A stretch of 49,429 nt of DNA, taken from contig JAGSHF010000003.1 in assembly GCA_023954685.1 (NCBI GenBank), forward strand, positions 1 through 49,429, in the 5' to 3' direction. Made by a program: the position numbers and the translations under genes. Shown here one piece after another: positions 42,754-49,429 of this stretch (within the stretch, counting starts at the first letter, position 1; every line of letters starts with the position of its first letter). The stretch is from Flavobacteriaceae bacterium (GTDB lineage Bacteria; Bacteroidota; Bacteroidia; Flavobacteriales; Flavobacteriaceae). The notes beneath the pieces were generated by a model. The model did no database searches, was not told the DNA's origin, and saw nothing but the letters and a program-made list of their open reading frames with translations.

Positions 42754-44214
42754 CTATTTCAACTTTTCAAGAAAGAATTTACTTTTCTTTTTTAGTTTAT
42801 AAGTTTGATATGTATTTAATACACCAAGTTTACTCATCAATCTATAAATCTTAGTTTTTAAGTCAGGGTTTATCGGTAAATTTAGAACGACTTTGTTATT
42901 GTTTGATAGATAAAAGATAATACGATCATAGAGTCTATTATTAAATACACCGCGTTGTGAACGTTTAACGCTTAACATTAAATTTAACAAATACCTTGAA
43001 TTGAAAGGGGACATTACCGTCACATCGATGGCATTGCCTTCCGTTTTTAATTTTGCAACCCAGTTACTTTCAAACTCTTCCCAGTAAAACAAATCCAAGA
43101 TGTTATAATTTAAAAGAGCAGTTTGATTGGTAATTCGTTTTAACCAATTTTTATATTGATTAATGGGAAATAAGGCAGGTGAATGATCTTTTAGAACAGC
43201 CAGGTCTACGGGGGTTATTTTTTTGTGATATCCCAGCAAACAACTGCTTACTTCACTAATATTGGCATTAAGGAGTACATTGTCAGGCTTTGCCAAACTA
43301 GAAATTGTAATGTACCTTGGGAAATCAATACTATCAATGTATTCTTTTTTAAATGCTTGTTGAGGGGTATCAATTTCTTCAATAACTAAAAATTCTTTGT
43401 TGTATAATGCCGTAAGTTTTTTTGGTATTGTAATGTCATTGTGTTTAGCATCCATATGTGAATGCTTTGATACAAAATACTTGCAAGTTCCAGTCACTTC
43501 TTGACTTGCTAAAAACAATATTCTACTATCATAACCTCCAGTTACAGGTAATATAATATCATGTCTTTGGGATATAGCCTCGAGATATCCTTTAATAATT
43601 TTTGAGGCTTTTTTTGCAACGACATCTAAAGGTAACTCCTCTTTTTTAAGAACTGGAAAAAACCGTTTAACGGTTTTAGCGTATACGTTTATATAATGAT
43701 TTGCTAGTAAATGTTTTACATTGTTTACGTGCGTTGTATCGCCCACAAATAAACGCTTTTTCTTAAAATGATTGGATTCATAATAATTGATAGCGTCAAT
43801 GTTGGAATGAGGTTCATGCGGGATAGCAGCGTTGATAATTTTTGGTTGTGTACCGAAAGCTTCAAAATTTTTATCGTAGTATATTTCGTTTTGAGCACAG
43901 GCATCATTAAATAAGACAAACTCTTTTTGATCCTTGTATATGATAACATATTCGCCATAGAATTGAGAAATTTCCACTAAAAAATCATTAAGATTAGATC
44001 CAGAAATTGAATTTAATATTTCGGAATCTTTCAGTGCAGGGTGCTCCCAACTATAAAGAGATCCTAAAAGGTAGACTTCTATATCCTTAGTTTTTACAGT
44101 TGATACCCTTAAATCAATATGATGGTGTAAATAGTATGTTCCAATTTTTATTGTATCAAAACCGTCAAAAGAAGAAATATCTTTCGACGTCAATAAAAAT
44201 TGTTTTCTAAACAC
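42754..44214 (-). CDS. Asparagine-synthase-like protein without glutaminase cysteine
   Basis: A 486-residue cytoplasmic protein. The C-terminal half has the ATP-binding PP-loop LPVTGGYDSR, as in the asparagine synthase/sugar amidotransferase fold. The N-terminal half resembles the Ntn glutaminase domain in shape (VYLLGSLYSW, EFYGEYVIIYKDQKEFVLFNDACAQNEIYY) but begins MFRKQF, lacking the Cys2 nucleophile. The start is GTG at 44214, immediately after the stop of DUF1456, and no ATG is near. Possible roles include amide or peptide-bond formation on a surface glycan or small molecule; the substrate is unknown. Confidence 0.8.
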   Translation of the reverse strand: MFRKQFLLTSKDISSFDGFDTIKIGTYYLHHHIDLRVSTVKTKDIEVYLLGSLYSWEHPALKDSEILNSISGSNLNDFLVEISQFYGEYVIIYKDQKEFVLFNDACAQNEIYYDKNFEAFGTQPKIINAAIPHEPHSNIDAINYYESNHFKKKRLFVGDTTHVNNVKHLLANHYINVYAKTVKRFFPVLKKEELPLDVVAKKASKIIKGYLEAISQRHDIILPVTGGYDSRILFLASQEVTGTCKYFVSKHSHMDAKHNDITIPKKLTALYNKEFLVIEEIDTPQQAFKKEYIDSIDFPRYITISSLAKPDNVLLNANISEVSSCLLGYHKKITPVDLAVLKDHSPALFPINQYKNWLKRITNQTALLNYNILDLFYWEEFESNWVAKLKTEGNAIDVTVMSPFNSRYLLNLMLSVKRSQRGVFNNRLYDRIIFYLSNNNKVVLNLPINPDLKTKIYRLMSKLGVLNTYQTYKLKKKSKFFLEKLK

Positions 44215-44475
44215 TTAAATTTTGGTATTAATTTTTGCATCCTTTTTAGGTGGCATCGGACCCCTTAAGTGAATGATCAACCCATTTAAGAAATTTCGAA
44301 GAAATTGATCACCACATTCAACATATTTAGGATGATTTTCATTTCTAAAAATTGCACCTAGTTCGCTTTTACTCACTTTAAAATCTACTAAACCACAAAT
44401 TTTTACAATATCGTCGTCACGTAGCTTATGCGCCACGCGTAATTTTTTAAAGATGTCATTATTTGTTAATCCCAT
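44215..44475 (-). CDS. DUF1456 family protein, single-repeat form
   Basis: About 86 residues from the ATG at 44475. The sequence LTNNDIFKKLRVAHKLRDDDIVKICGLVDFKVSKSELGAIFR and the ending ECGDQFLRNFLNGLIIHLRG match one repeat of the DUF1456/YehS family, whose proteobacterial members have two. The track start 6 codons earlier would extend to within 4 bases of the LETM1-related stop; the chosen ATG gives the normal start (MGLTNNDIF). It sits between the LETM1-related and asparagine-synthase-like genes. Function is unknown. Confidence 0.85.
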   Translation of the reverse strand: MGLTNNDIFKKLRVAHKLRDDDIVKICGLVDFKVSKSELGAIFRNENHPKYVECGDQFLRNFLNGLIIHLRGPMPPKKDAKINTKI

Positions 44476-44496
44476 AGGGCAAAGGTAATCCAAATA

Positions 44497-45672
44497 TTAA
44501 TCTTCTTCAATTCTATTGTCATCAAATGCTGAAGGCAATAACTTAGGAATAAATTTAATAACTAACGGGAGTAATATCATACCTCCTGGAAGTATAAAAA
44601 TGGCCAGACTAGGAATGGTCTTAAAGATATCTAATAATTGATCTTGTGTTTTTTTCTGTTCATCTTCTGTTAAATCGCGAACTGTAGATTGTGTAAGGAG
44701 ATACATTAAATCCTTACTCTGCTTTAATTCTTTTTGCAATCGTTTACCATTTCTAGTAATAAGTTTGTTCACCATTTTACTCGAGTTGTTGTAAAATGAT
44801 TTTACAATGTTTTTTGAGCTCAATAAAGGAATACGCTCCATATTGGCTGTAAAAAAATGCACGAGAAAACTGATAGAATTTTTAATGGTGGTATCATCTA
44901 CATCAAGGCTTTTGCCCAAATGGTGCAAAAATTTTAATTCGTGATCATCAATTTTTCCGTCTCCCCAAGTCGACATACAGCCCAAATCAATTGCGTATTG
45001 TTTCTCCAAATCACTTTTTAAATTAGGAATTGCGGCTTCATAACTCAATTTTCCAATGTCGTTATATCGGTATGAAGATTCAAAAAGTTTAATTAGTCCT
45101 TCATCATATTTGGTTTTTGTATTTTTTGAATTCAAAACGTTAATTGAAACGGATTCGAGAGAAGCTTCTAGATTTCTAATATAAGTGCCCGATACTCGAT
45201 GTTTGCTCAAATAATCACGATAAGCAAGAACATCAATATATAACAAGGCATTGGTTAAAAAATAGTTGAAGTTTTTTGTAAGTACATTATCATCAATTTG
45301 AACACGTTTGTGAATGATTTTTTCTAATACCCCTTCAGATTTGCGACCTCCAAGAAATTCCTCAAAAACAGTACGTTTATGGGCATTAATTTCAGTATAA
45401 AAATCAATAATACTATCTATGACGTTGGTGTTTTCTTCAACTTGATGATGTGTGTAAAGTAATGCAATGAATAAATTTGTCTTACTTAATTCTTCATCGG
45501 TTAAACCTTTTTGATCTATACAAGAGTTTACTATGACTTGATTGCTACCATATATGAATCCACTTTGTCTTAAAGCCTCGTAAAAGGGCATTTCAGACAT
45601 TTGGAAAATAGCATTATCTGTACCAATTTCTTTGAGGAGTTTTTTTATCCAACCAATGGCCGATGGGTTCAT
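44497..45672 (-). CDS. LETM1-related biofilm-associated protein
   Basis: A 391-residue protein with a long helical N-terminal part and, near the C-terminus, a LETM1-like stretch (SKDLMYLLTQSTVRDLTEDEQKKTQDQLLDIFKTIPSLAIFILPGGMILLPL) containing a probable membrane helix before FIPKLLP. In Flavobacteriia such proteins are named LETM1-related biofilm-associated proteins; the biofilm link comes from other species, not from this window. A TerB-like acidic region (GDGKIDDHELKFLHHLGKSL) lies around residues 236-255. It begins a three-gene group with DUF1456 and the asparagine-synthase-like gene, downstream of the sod terminator. Confidence 0.82.
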   Translation of the reverse strand: MNPSAIGWIKKLLKEIGTDNAIFQMSEMPFYEALRQSGFIYGSNQVIVNSCIDQKGLTDEELSKTNLFIALLYTHHQVEENTNVIDSIIDFYTEINAHKRTVFEEFLGGRKSEGVLEKIIHKRVQIDDNVLTKNFNYFLTNALLYIDVLAYRDYLSKHRVSGTYIRNLEASLESVSINVLNSKNTKTKYDEGLIKLFESSYRYNDIGKLSYEAAIPNLKSDLEKQYAIDLGCMSTWGDGKIDDHELKFLHHLGKSLDVDDTTIKNSISFLVHFFTANMERIPLLSSKNIVKSFYNNSSKMVNKLITRNGKRLQKELKQSKDLMYLLTQSTVRDLTEDEQKKTQDQLLDIFKTIPSLAIFILPGGMILLPLVIKFIPKLLPSAFDDNRIEED

Positions 45673-45691
45673 AAAAACTAATATTAAACTA

Positions 45692-45718
45692 AAAATGACC
45701 GCTTAAAGCAGTCATTTT
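45692..45718 (-). terminator. Terminator after the superoxide dismutase gene
   Basis: On the minus strand a stem AAAATGAC / GTCATTTT with an inner GC pair and small loop is followed by T-rich sequence, 17 bases after the sod stop and 20 before the LETM1-related start, separating the two units. Confidence 0.7.
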
Positions 45719-45735
45719 CAGCTATTATAAATATA

Positions 45736-46326
45736 TTATTGAATAATGCCCCCACAACTTACGCGGGCTCCGGCTGCTCCAGAAGGTTGTGATTCAAGAT
45801 CATCAACACCTTCATGGACAATTATTGCTTTGCCTAAAATATCTTTTGTGTCATCACCACAACCTATACACCATTCATCTGTTGTCACAGAAATAGACCC
45901 TTTTCCTTCAGCATTTGCAGTGAAATTACCTATATCACCTTTGTGATACCCATTTTCACTACCCCATTGACCATGAGGTTGCGCCGTTGGATTCCAGTGA
46001 CCACCGCTCGATTTCCCATCATCTGATGAACAATCGCTACTTTCGTGAATGTGAATAGCATGTTCTCCTTCATTTAGGCCGTTAATTACGGCTATCATAG
46101 TAACCTTATTGTCATGTTCCTTAAATGTAATATTTCCTGTGACATTGGAGTTGCTTTTAGCTTCTAGTTTAAAAAAAACAAGCTCACCTTCTTCGGTTTC
46201 TTCATTGCTATCCGCTTCTTGTATAGTGACCTCTTCGGTTTCAGTGTTTTTTGTCTTGTTGTCATTTTTACAAGAAGTGATAAAAACAAATCCTGTTAAT
46301 GCTATAATAAATGTGATTTTTTTCAT
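45736..46326 (-). CDS. sodC: Cu/Zn superoxide dismutase lipoprotein
   Basis: A 196-residue exported protein. The lipoprotein signal MKKITFIIALTGFVFITSC is followed by a Glu/Thr-rich spacer and the SodC domain, which disproportionates superoxide. Metal and structural motifs are present: HAIHIHESSDC (copper His pair and disulfide Cys), GGHWNP (bridging His), YHKGDIGN (zinc His/Asp) and IIVHEGVDD with GARVSCGGI at the end. An extra CIGC pair (DEWCIGCGDD) lies in a loop. It is divergent from hemN, 126 bases apart, and is closed by its own terminator. Confidence 0.93.
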   Translation of the reverse strand: MKKITFIIALTGFVFITSCKNDNKTKNTETEEVTIQEADSNEETEEGELVFFKLEAKSNSNVTGNITFKEHDNKVTMIAVINGLNEGEHAIHIHESSDCSSDDGKSSGGHWNPTAQPHGQWGSENGYHKGDIGNFTANAEGKGSISVTTDEWCIGCGDDTKDILGKAIIVHEGVDDLESQPSGAAGARVSCGGIIQ

Positions 46327-46391
46327 GATTTAATGTTCTAGATATTTTGGTTGAAATTAATTTAAACTTTCACTATTTGCAAATCTTTAAG

Positions 46392-46435
46392 ATGATAAAT
46401 GTCATATTTTATTAACTCTACATGCAATAGTTTTG
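46392..46435 (+). promoter_or_regulatory. CRP/FNR-type box and -7 element ahead of hemN
   Basis: ATGATAAATGTCAT (46392-46405) is an inverted repeat with one mismatch, centred 29.5 bases before the T of a perfect -7 element TAGTTTTG (46428-46435), which is 17 bases before the hemN ATG. Oxygen-independent HemN is a classic FNR-type target. The site lies between divergent sodC and hemN. Confidence 0.65.
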
Positions 46436-46452
46436 TTTCATATTAATAATTT

Positions 46453-47817
46453 ATGTCAAATACATTGGTTAATAAATACAATATTCCAGGGCCTAGATAC
46501 ACGAGCTACCCAACGGTGCCGTATTGGGATGATACTACTTTTTCTCTAGAACTATGGAAGCAAACCTTAAAGCAGTCCTTTATAGAAAGCAATACTACTG
46601 AAGGGATTAGTTTATATATTCATTTACCTTTTTGTGAAAGTTTATGTACATTTTGTGGCTGCCATAAGCGAATTACTAAGCAACATGAAATGGAATCACC
46701 TTATATAATTGCGTTGCTTAAAGAATGGACATTATATGTTGAGCTTTTAGAAGAACAACCAAATATTAAAGAGATTCATCTTGGGGGAGGCACACCAACT
46801 TTTTTTTCACCAACCAATTTGAAACTTCTTATTAACGGAATCTTAGAGAAATCAATTTTGGCTAAAGATTATGAATTTAGTTTTGAAGGCCATCCTAACA
46901 ATACAACTGAGGCGCATTTGCAAACGTTTTATGACCTTGGGTTTCGTCGTGTTAGTTTTGGTGTTCAAGATTATAATGAAACAGTACAGAAAGCCATTCA
47001 TCGTATTCAACCTTTTGAAAATGTTAAAAGCGTAACAGAATATGCAAGAGCAATTGGTTATACCTCTATAAGTCATGATATTATTTTTGGATTACCATTT
47101 CAAACAAAAGGACACGTACTAGCCACTATAGAAAAAACAAAATTATTGATGCCAGATCGTTTGGCATTTTATAGTTATGCGCATGTGCCTTGGATTAAAG
47201 GGAATGGGCAGCGTGGATTTAATGATAGCGATTTACCATCAGCATTAGAAAAACGCGAGCAATACGAGTCTGGAAAAGAATATTTAGCACAATCAGGTTT
47301 TGTGGAAATTGGTATGGATCATTTTGCTTTACCTGAAGATTCATTATACCAATCTATGGTTAATGGTGAGATGCATAGAAACTTTATGGGTTATACATCA
47401 TCTAAAACTCAGGTAATGATCGGGCTTGGGGTATCATCCATTAGTGATAGTTGGTATGCTTTTGCTCAAAACGAGAAAAAACTAGAAGATTATTATAAGT
47501 CTTTAAGTGAAGGGGTTATACCGGTTTATCGTGGTCATGGATTAAGTAAAGAGGATTTATGTGTTAGAAAGCATATCCTCAATTTAATGTGCGATTTAAA
47601 AACATCATGGGTTTCAGAAGATTTAAAATTCAATGAATTACCGGACGTATTAATAAAATTAAACGAAATGGAACGCGATGGATTGGTTAGTATTGATTCC
47701 AGTTCAATTGTAGTAACAAAAAAAGGGAGGCCTTATATCAGGAATGTTTGCATGGCATTTGATTTACGCTTACAATGTAAACAACCCCAAACGAAATTAT
47801 TTTCAATGACCATTTAA
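46453..47817 (+). CDS. hemN: Oxygen-independent coproporphyrinogen III oxidase
   Basis: A radical-SAM enzyme that decarboxylates coproporphyrinogen III in haem synthesis without oxygen. The 454-residue protein carries the cluster motif CESLCTFCGC (Cys61, 65, 68 plus Cys70), the family N-terminus (NKYNIPGPRYTSYPT), the LGGGTPTFFSP segment, and SFGVQDYNETVQKAIHRIQP. This matches true HemN rather than the HemW haem chaperone. It is followed after 10 bases by the universal stress gene and preceded by a CRP/FNR-type box, which fits use at low oxygen. Confidence 0.95.
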   Translation: MSNTLVNKYNIPGPRYTSYPTVPYWDDTTFSLELWKQTLKQSFIESNTTEGISLYIHLPFCESLCTFCGCHKRITKQHEMESPYIIALLKEWTLYVELLEEQPNIKEIHLGGGTPTFFSPTNLKLLINGILEKSILAKDYEFSFEGHPNNTTEAHLQTFYDLGFRRVSFGVQDYNETVQKAIHRIQPFENVKSVTEYARAIGYTSISHDIIFGLPFQTKGHVLATIEKTKLLMPDRLAFYSYAHVPWIKGNGQRGFNDSDLPSALEKREQYESGKEYLAQSGFVEIGMDHFALPEDSLYQSMVNGEMHRNFMGYTSSKTQVMIGLGVSSISDSWYAFAQNEKKLEDYYKSLSEGVIPVYRGHGLSKEDLCVRKHILNLMCDLKTSWVSEDLKFNELPDVLIKLNEMERDGLVSIDSSSIVVTKKGRPYIRNVCMAFDLRLQCKQPQTKLFSMTI

Positions 47818-47827
47818 TTAAAAGATT

Positions 47828-48670
47828 ATGAGCATAAAAAAAATTATTGTACCAGTAGATTTTTCAAAACATTCAGAGTATGCTTTAGAGGCAGCTTCTA
47901 CAATAGCAAAAAAGTATGGTGCGGAGCTTTTGGTTCTTCATATGCTAGAATTATCAGATTCAGTTTCTTTAACACAAACGGGAAGTGATAATGTAGCTCA
48001 GGCTGTATTTTATTTAAAATTAGCTGAAAAAAAGTTTGATGCTTTTTTGGATAAGGATTACTTAGAAAATGTTAAAGTCAAACCAATTGTTAAGCATTTT
48101 AAAGTGTTTAGTGAAGTCAATGAAGTAGCCAAAGAGCATGACGTTGATTTAATTGTCATGGGATCTCATGGTACCGGAGGTGTTAAAGAACTTTTTGTGG
48201 GTTCTAACACAGAAAAGGTTGTTCGTCACTCTGATATTCCTGTATTAGTGGTAAAACACAATCCCATATTAATGGATTTTGATAATGTAGTTTTTGCCTG
48301 TGATTTTTCAGAAGAATCTATACCTGCGTATTTAAAGGCCTGTAAAATGTTTGAGTTGTTAGGGTCTAAAATGCAGATGCTTTACGTCAATAGACCGGAT
48401 GCGAGTTTTTTAAGCACTACTGAAATTGAAAAAGTTGTAGCAAACTTCTTTAAAATTGCAGATCATAGTTTAAACAAAATGAAGGAAGTACATTATGTGT
48501 CGGATTATAGTGTTGAAAGAGGGGTTCTTAACTTTTCTAATGTTATTGGGGCCGATTTGATTGCGGTTGTAACCCGGGGAAGAAAAGGTTTGTCACATTT
48601 CTTTGAGGGGAGTGTTTCTGAGGATATTGCGAATCATTCGACTTTACCAGTAATGACATTTAGATTTTAA
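47828..48670 (+). CDS. Tandem universal stress protein (UspA family)
   Basis: A 280-residue protein made of two UspA domains (~1-140 and ~148-280). The first keeps the ATP-binding motif GSHGTGGVKELFVGSNTEKVV; in the second the equivalent stretch reads TRGRKGLSHFFEGSVSEDIA. It is expected in the cytoplasm, binding nucleotide and responding to stress or growth arrest. It lies 10 bases after hemN and so is presumably under the same box, and is closed by a terminator. Confidence 0.92.
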   Translation: MSIKKIIVPVDFSKHSEYALEAASTIAKKYGAELLVLHMLELSDSVSLTQTGSDNVAQAVFYLKLAEKKFDAFLDKDYLENVKVKPIVKHFKVFSEVNEVAKEHDVDLIVMGSHGTGGVKELFVGSNTEKVVRHSDIPVLVVKHNPILMDFDNVVFACDFSEESIPAYLKACKMFELLGSKMQMLYVNRPDASFLSTTEIEKVVANFFKIADHSLNKMKEVHYVSDYSVERGVLNFSNVIGADLIAVVTRGRKGLSHFFEGSVSEDIANHSTLPVMTFRF

Positions 48671-48693
48671 AATATTTTTTTATTTAAATATAG

Positions 48694-48731
48694 AAAGGAG
48701 CTTTACTATTAATAGGTAAGCTTCCTTTTTT
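48694..48731 (+). terminator. Terminator after hemN-usp
   Basis: A long imperfect hairpin, AAAGGAGCTTTACTATT / AATAGGTAAGCTTCCTTT with small bulges, ends in a T run 24 bases after the usp stop. Confidence 0.75.
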
Positions 48732-48786
48732 AGAAAGTTTATGGTTTTTTATAAGGTTGATATTTAAATAAGACATTTTAGTCCGA

Positions 48787-48832
48787 ATATGATTTATATC
48801 ATATTTTAAAGATGATTTAGGATTTACATTTG
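48787..48832 (+). promoter_or_regulatory. CRP/FNR-type box and -7 element ahead of the cytochrome c gene
   Basis: The 18-base element ATATGATTTATATCATAT has perfect 7-base arms around TTAT (48787-48804). Its centre lies 29.5 bases before the T of the perfect -7 element TACATTTG (48825-48832), which is 21 bases before the ATG. A -33 TTG is absent, as expected where an activator takes its place. Confidence 0.75.
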
Positions 48833-48853
48833 CAGTATTAAACTAAACAAATT

Positions 48854-49351
48854 ATGAAAATAACACTAAAATTATTCACCGTTTTATTCGTGTCACTGCT
48901 ATTGAGTTGCGGTGGTAAAGAAGAAAAGAAAAAAGAAAAAGTTCAATTAAAAAAACAAACCACAGAAAAAAAGGCCGAGACTAAGTCTACTGTACCACCA
49001 TCAAAAACCATTGATTTGGCAAATAAAGGGGTTGGCCCTATTACATCATTAACACTTCCTGACACGATAGATCAAAATATGGTAATTAAAGGAAAAGAGG
49101 TTTTTGATAAAATGTGTACCGCCTGTCACCGAACAGATAAAAAGTTTATTGGTCCTGCTCCAACAAAATTATTGGAACGTAGAACACCAGAATGGGTAAT
49201 GAATATGGTGCTAAACCCTGATGAAATGGTGCAAAAAGATCCATTAGCAAAAGCATTACTAATGGAGTTTAATGGGTCTCCGATGGCTAATCAAAATTTA
49301 ACTGAAGAAGAAGCAAGATCAGTATTAGAATATTTCAGAACCTTAAAATAA
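48854..49351 (+). CDS. Cytochrome c lipoprotein
   Basis: A 165-residue exported protein with a lipoprotein signal (MKITLKLFTVLFVSLLLSCG), a Lys/Glu-rich spacer and a single c-type haem domain. The haem site is CTACH (88-92) and the likely Met ligand is in NGSPMANQNL near residue 146. It probably passes electrons to a periplasmic reductase. Small cytochromes of this type precede nosZ in Flavobacteriia that reduce nitrous oxide, and the next gene starts 6 bases later with a lipoprotein signal, which fits that arrangement. A FNR-type box precedes it. Confidence 0.92.
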   Translation: MKITLKLFTVLFVSLLLSCGGKEEKKKEKVQLKKQTTEKKAETKSTVPPSKTIDLANKGVGPITSLTLPDTIDQNMVIKGKEVFDKMCTACHRTDKKFIGPAPTKLLERRTPEWVMNMVLNPDEMVQKDPLAKALLMEFNGSPMANQNLTEEEARSVLEYFRTLK

Positions 49352-49357
49352 AAACCA

Positions 49358-49429
49358 ATGCAAACCTTTAAAAAAAGCATGCTGTTATTGCTAACTATTG
49401 TAGCATTTAGCGCATGTAAAAACGAAACA
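49358..49429 (+). CDS. Start of a lipoprotein gene, possibly nosZ (truncated by window end)
   Basis: Only 24 codons are visible: MQTFKKSMLLLLTIVAFSAC followed by KNET. This is a clean lipoprotein signal with Cys after FSA. The position, 6 bases after a FNR-controlled cytochrome c gene, suggests a reductase such as the Sec-exported clade II nitrous-oxide reductase NosZ of Bacteroidota, but the visible residues cannot prove it. Another exported electron acceptor or maturation protein is equally possible from sequence alone. Confidence 0.6.
   Translation, partial: MQTFKKSMLLLLTIVAFSACKNET

Overview
The window is a stretch of AT-rich chromosome from a member of the Bacteroidota, most likely a marine-type Flavobacteriaceae. 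The evidence is the -7 promoter element TAnnTTTG ahead of many genes, the near absence of purine-rich ribosome binding sites, the gene order bamD-rpoZ-coaBC-DUF4835-recN, many small exported lipoproteins ending in (V/S)SC, a RprXY-like two-component pair, a LETM1-related biofilm-associated protein, and 2TM-domain/LytTR signalling genes. I cannot name the genus. No rRNA, tRNA, CRISPR array, prophage or insertion sequence was seen. Almost all of the window is ordinary, densely packed housekeeping DNA.

Layout. 1-6.2 kb: the 3' part of ligA, an unknown membrane protein, a minus-strand group (a 5'-nucleotidase split into two genes, plus DoxX), then DUF6913-dapA. 6.3-12.2 kb: bamD, rpoZ, coaBC, a DUF4835/PorD-like gene and recN, then fabI with a clear terminator. 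12.4-17.3 kb: glycosyltransferase, YbbR-like protein, coaE and an RprX/RprY-like kinase-regulator pair with repeated GTTAA sites upstream. 17.4-24.4 kb (minus): miaA, ion channel, exonuclease/GIY-YIG fusion (apparently started by ATT), YggS, DUF1015, 3-hydroxyacyl-CoA dehydrogenase and a Gfo/Idh/MocA oxidoreductase. 24.5-31.4 kb: pcm, an M20 peptidase, a large sortilin/BNR protein, an exported RidA-like lipoprotein and a TonB-like protein. 31.5-37.3 kb (minus): a five-gene operon of DUF1684, M28 peptidase, S10 carboxypeptidase, cyclophilin and nitrilase-family hydrolase. 37.4-38.5 kb: a small methyltransferase and a 504-base gap that may hold a decayed gene. 38.5-42.7 kb: a signalling operon with a LytS-type kinase fused to a 2TM domain, three free 2TM proteins, a DUF2306 membrane protein and a LytTR regulator. 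42.7-46.3 kb (minus): Cu/Zn superoxide dismutase, then LETM1-related protein, DUF1456 and an asparagine-synthase-like protein. 46.4-49.4 kb: hemN, tandem universal stress protein, a cytochrome c lipoprotein and the first 24 codons of a further lipoprotein.

The most coherent new observation is regulatory. Three promoters (TonB-like gene, hemN-usp and cytochrome c) carry a TGAT-N4-ATCA-type palindrome whose centre lies exactly 29.5 bases upstream of the first base of the -7 element. This is the geometry expected of class II activation by a CRP/FNR-family regulator. It links oxygen-independent haem synthesis, a stress protein, an electron-carrier cytochrome (probably leading into a nos cluster just beyond the window) and an energy transducer in one putative low-oxygen regulon. 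The 2TM cassette is the best candidate for a poorly described system: the same two-helix module occurs four times in one operon, once fused to the kinase.
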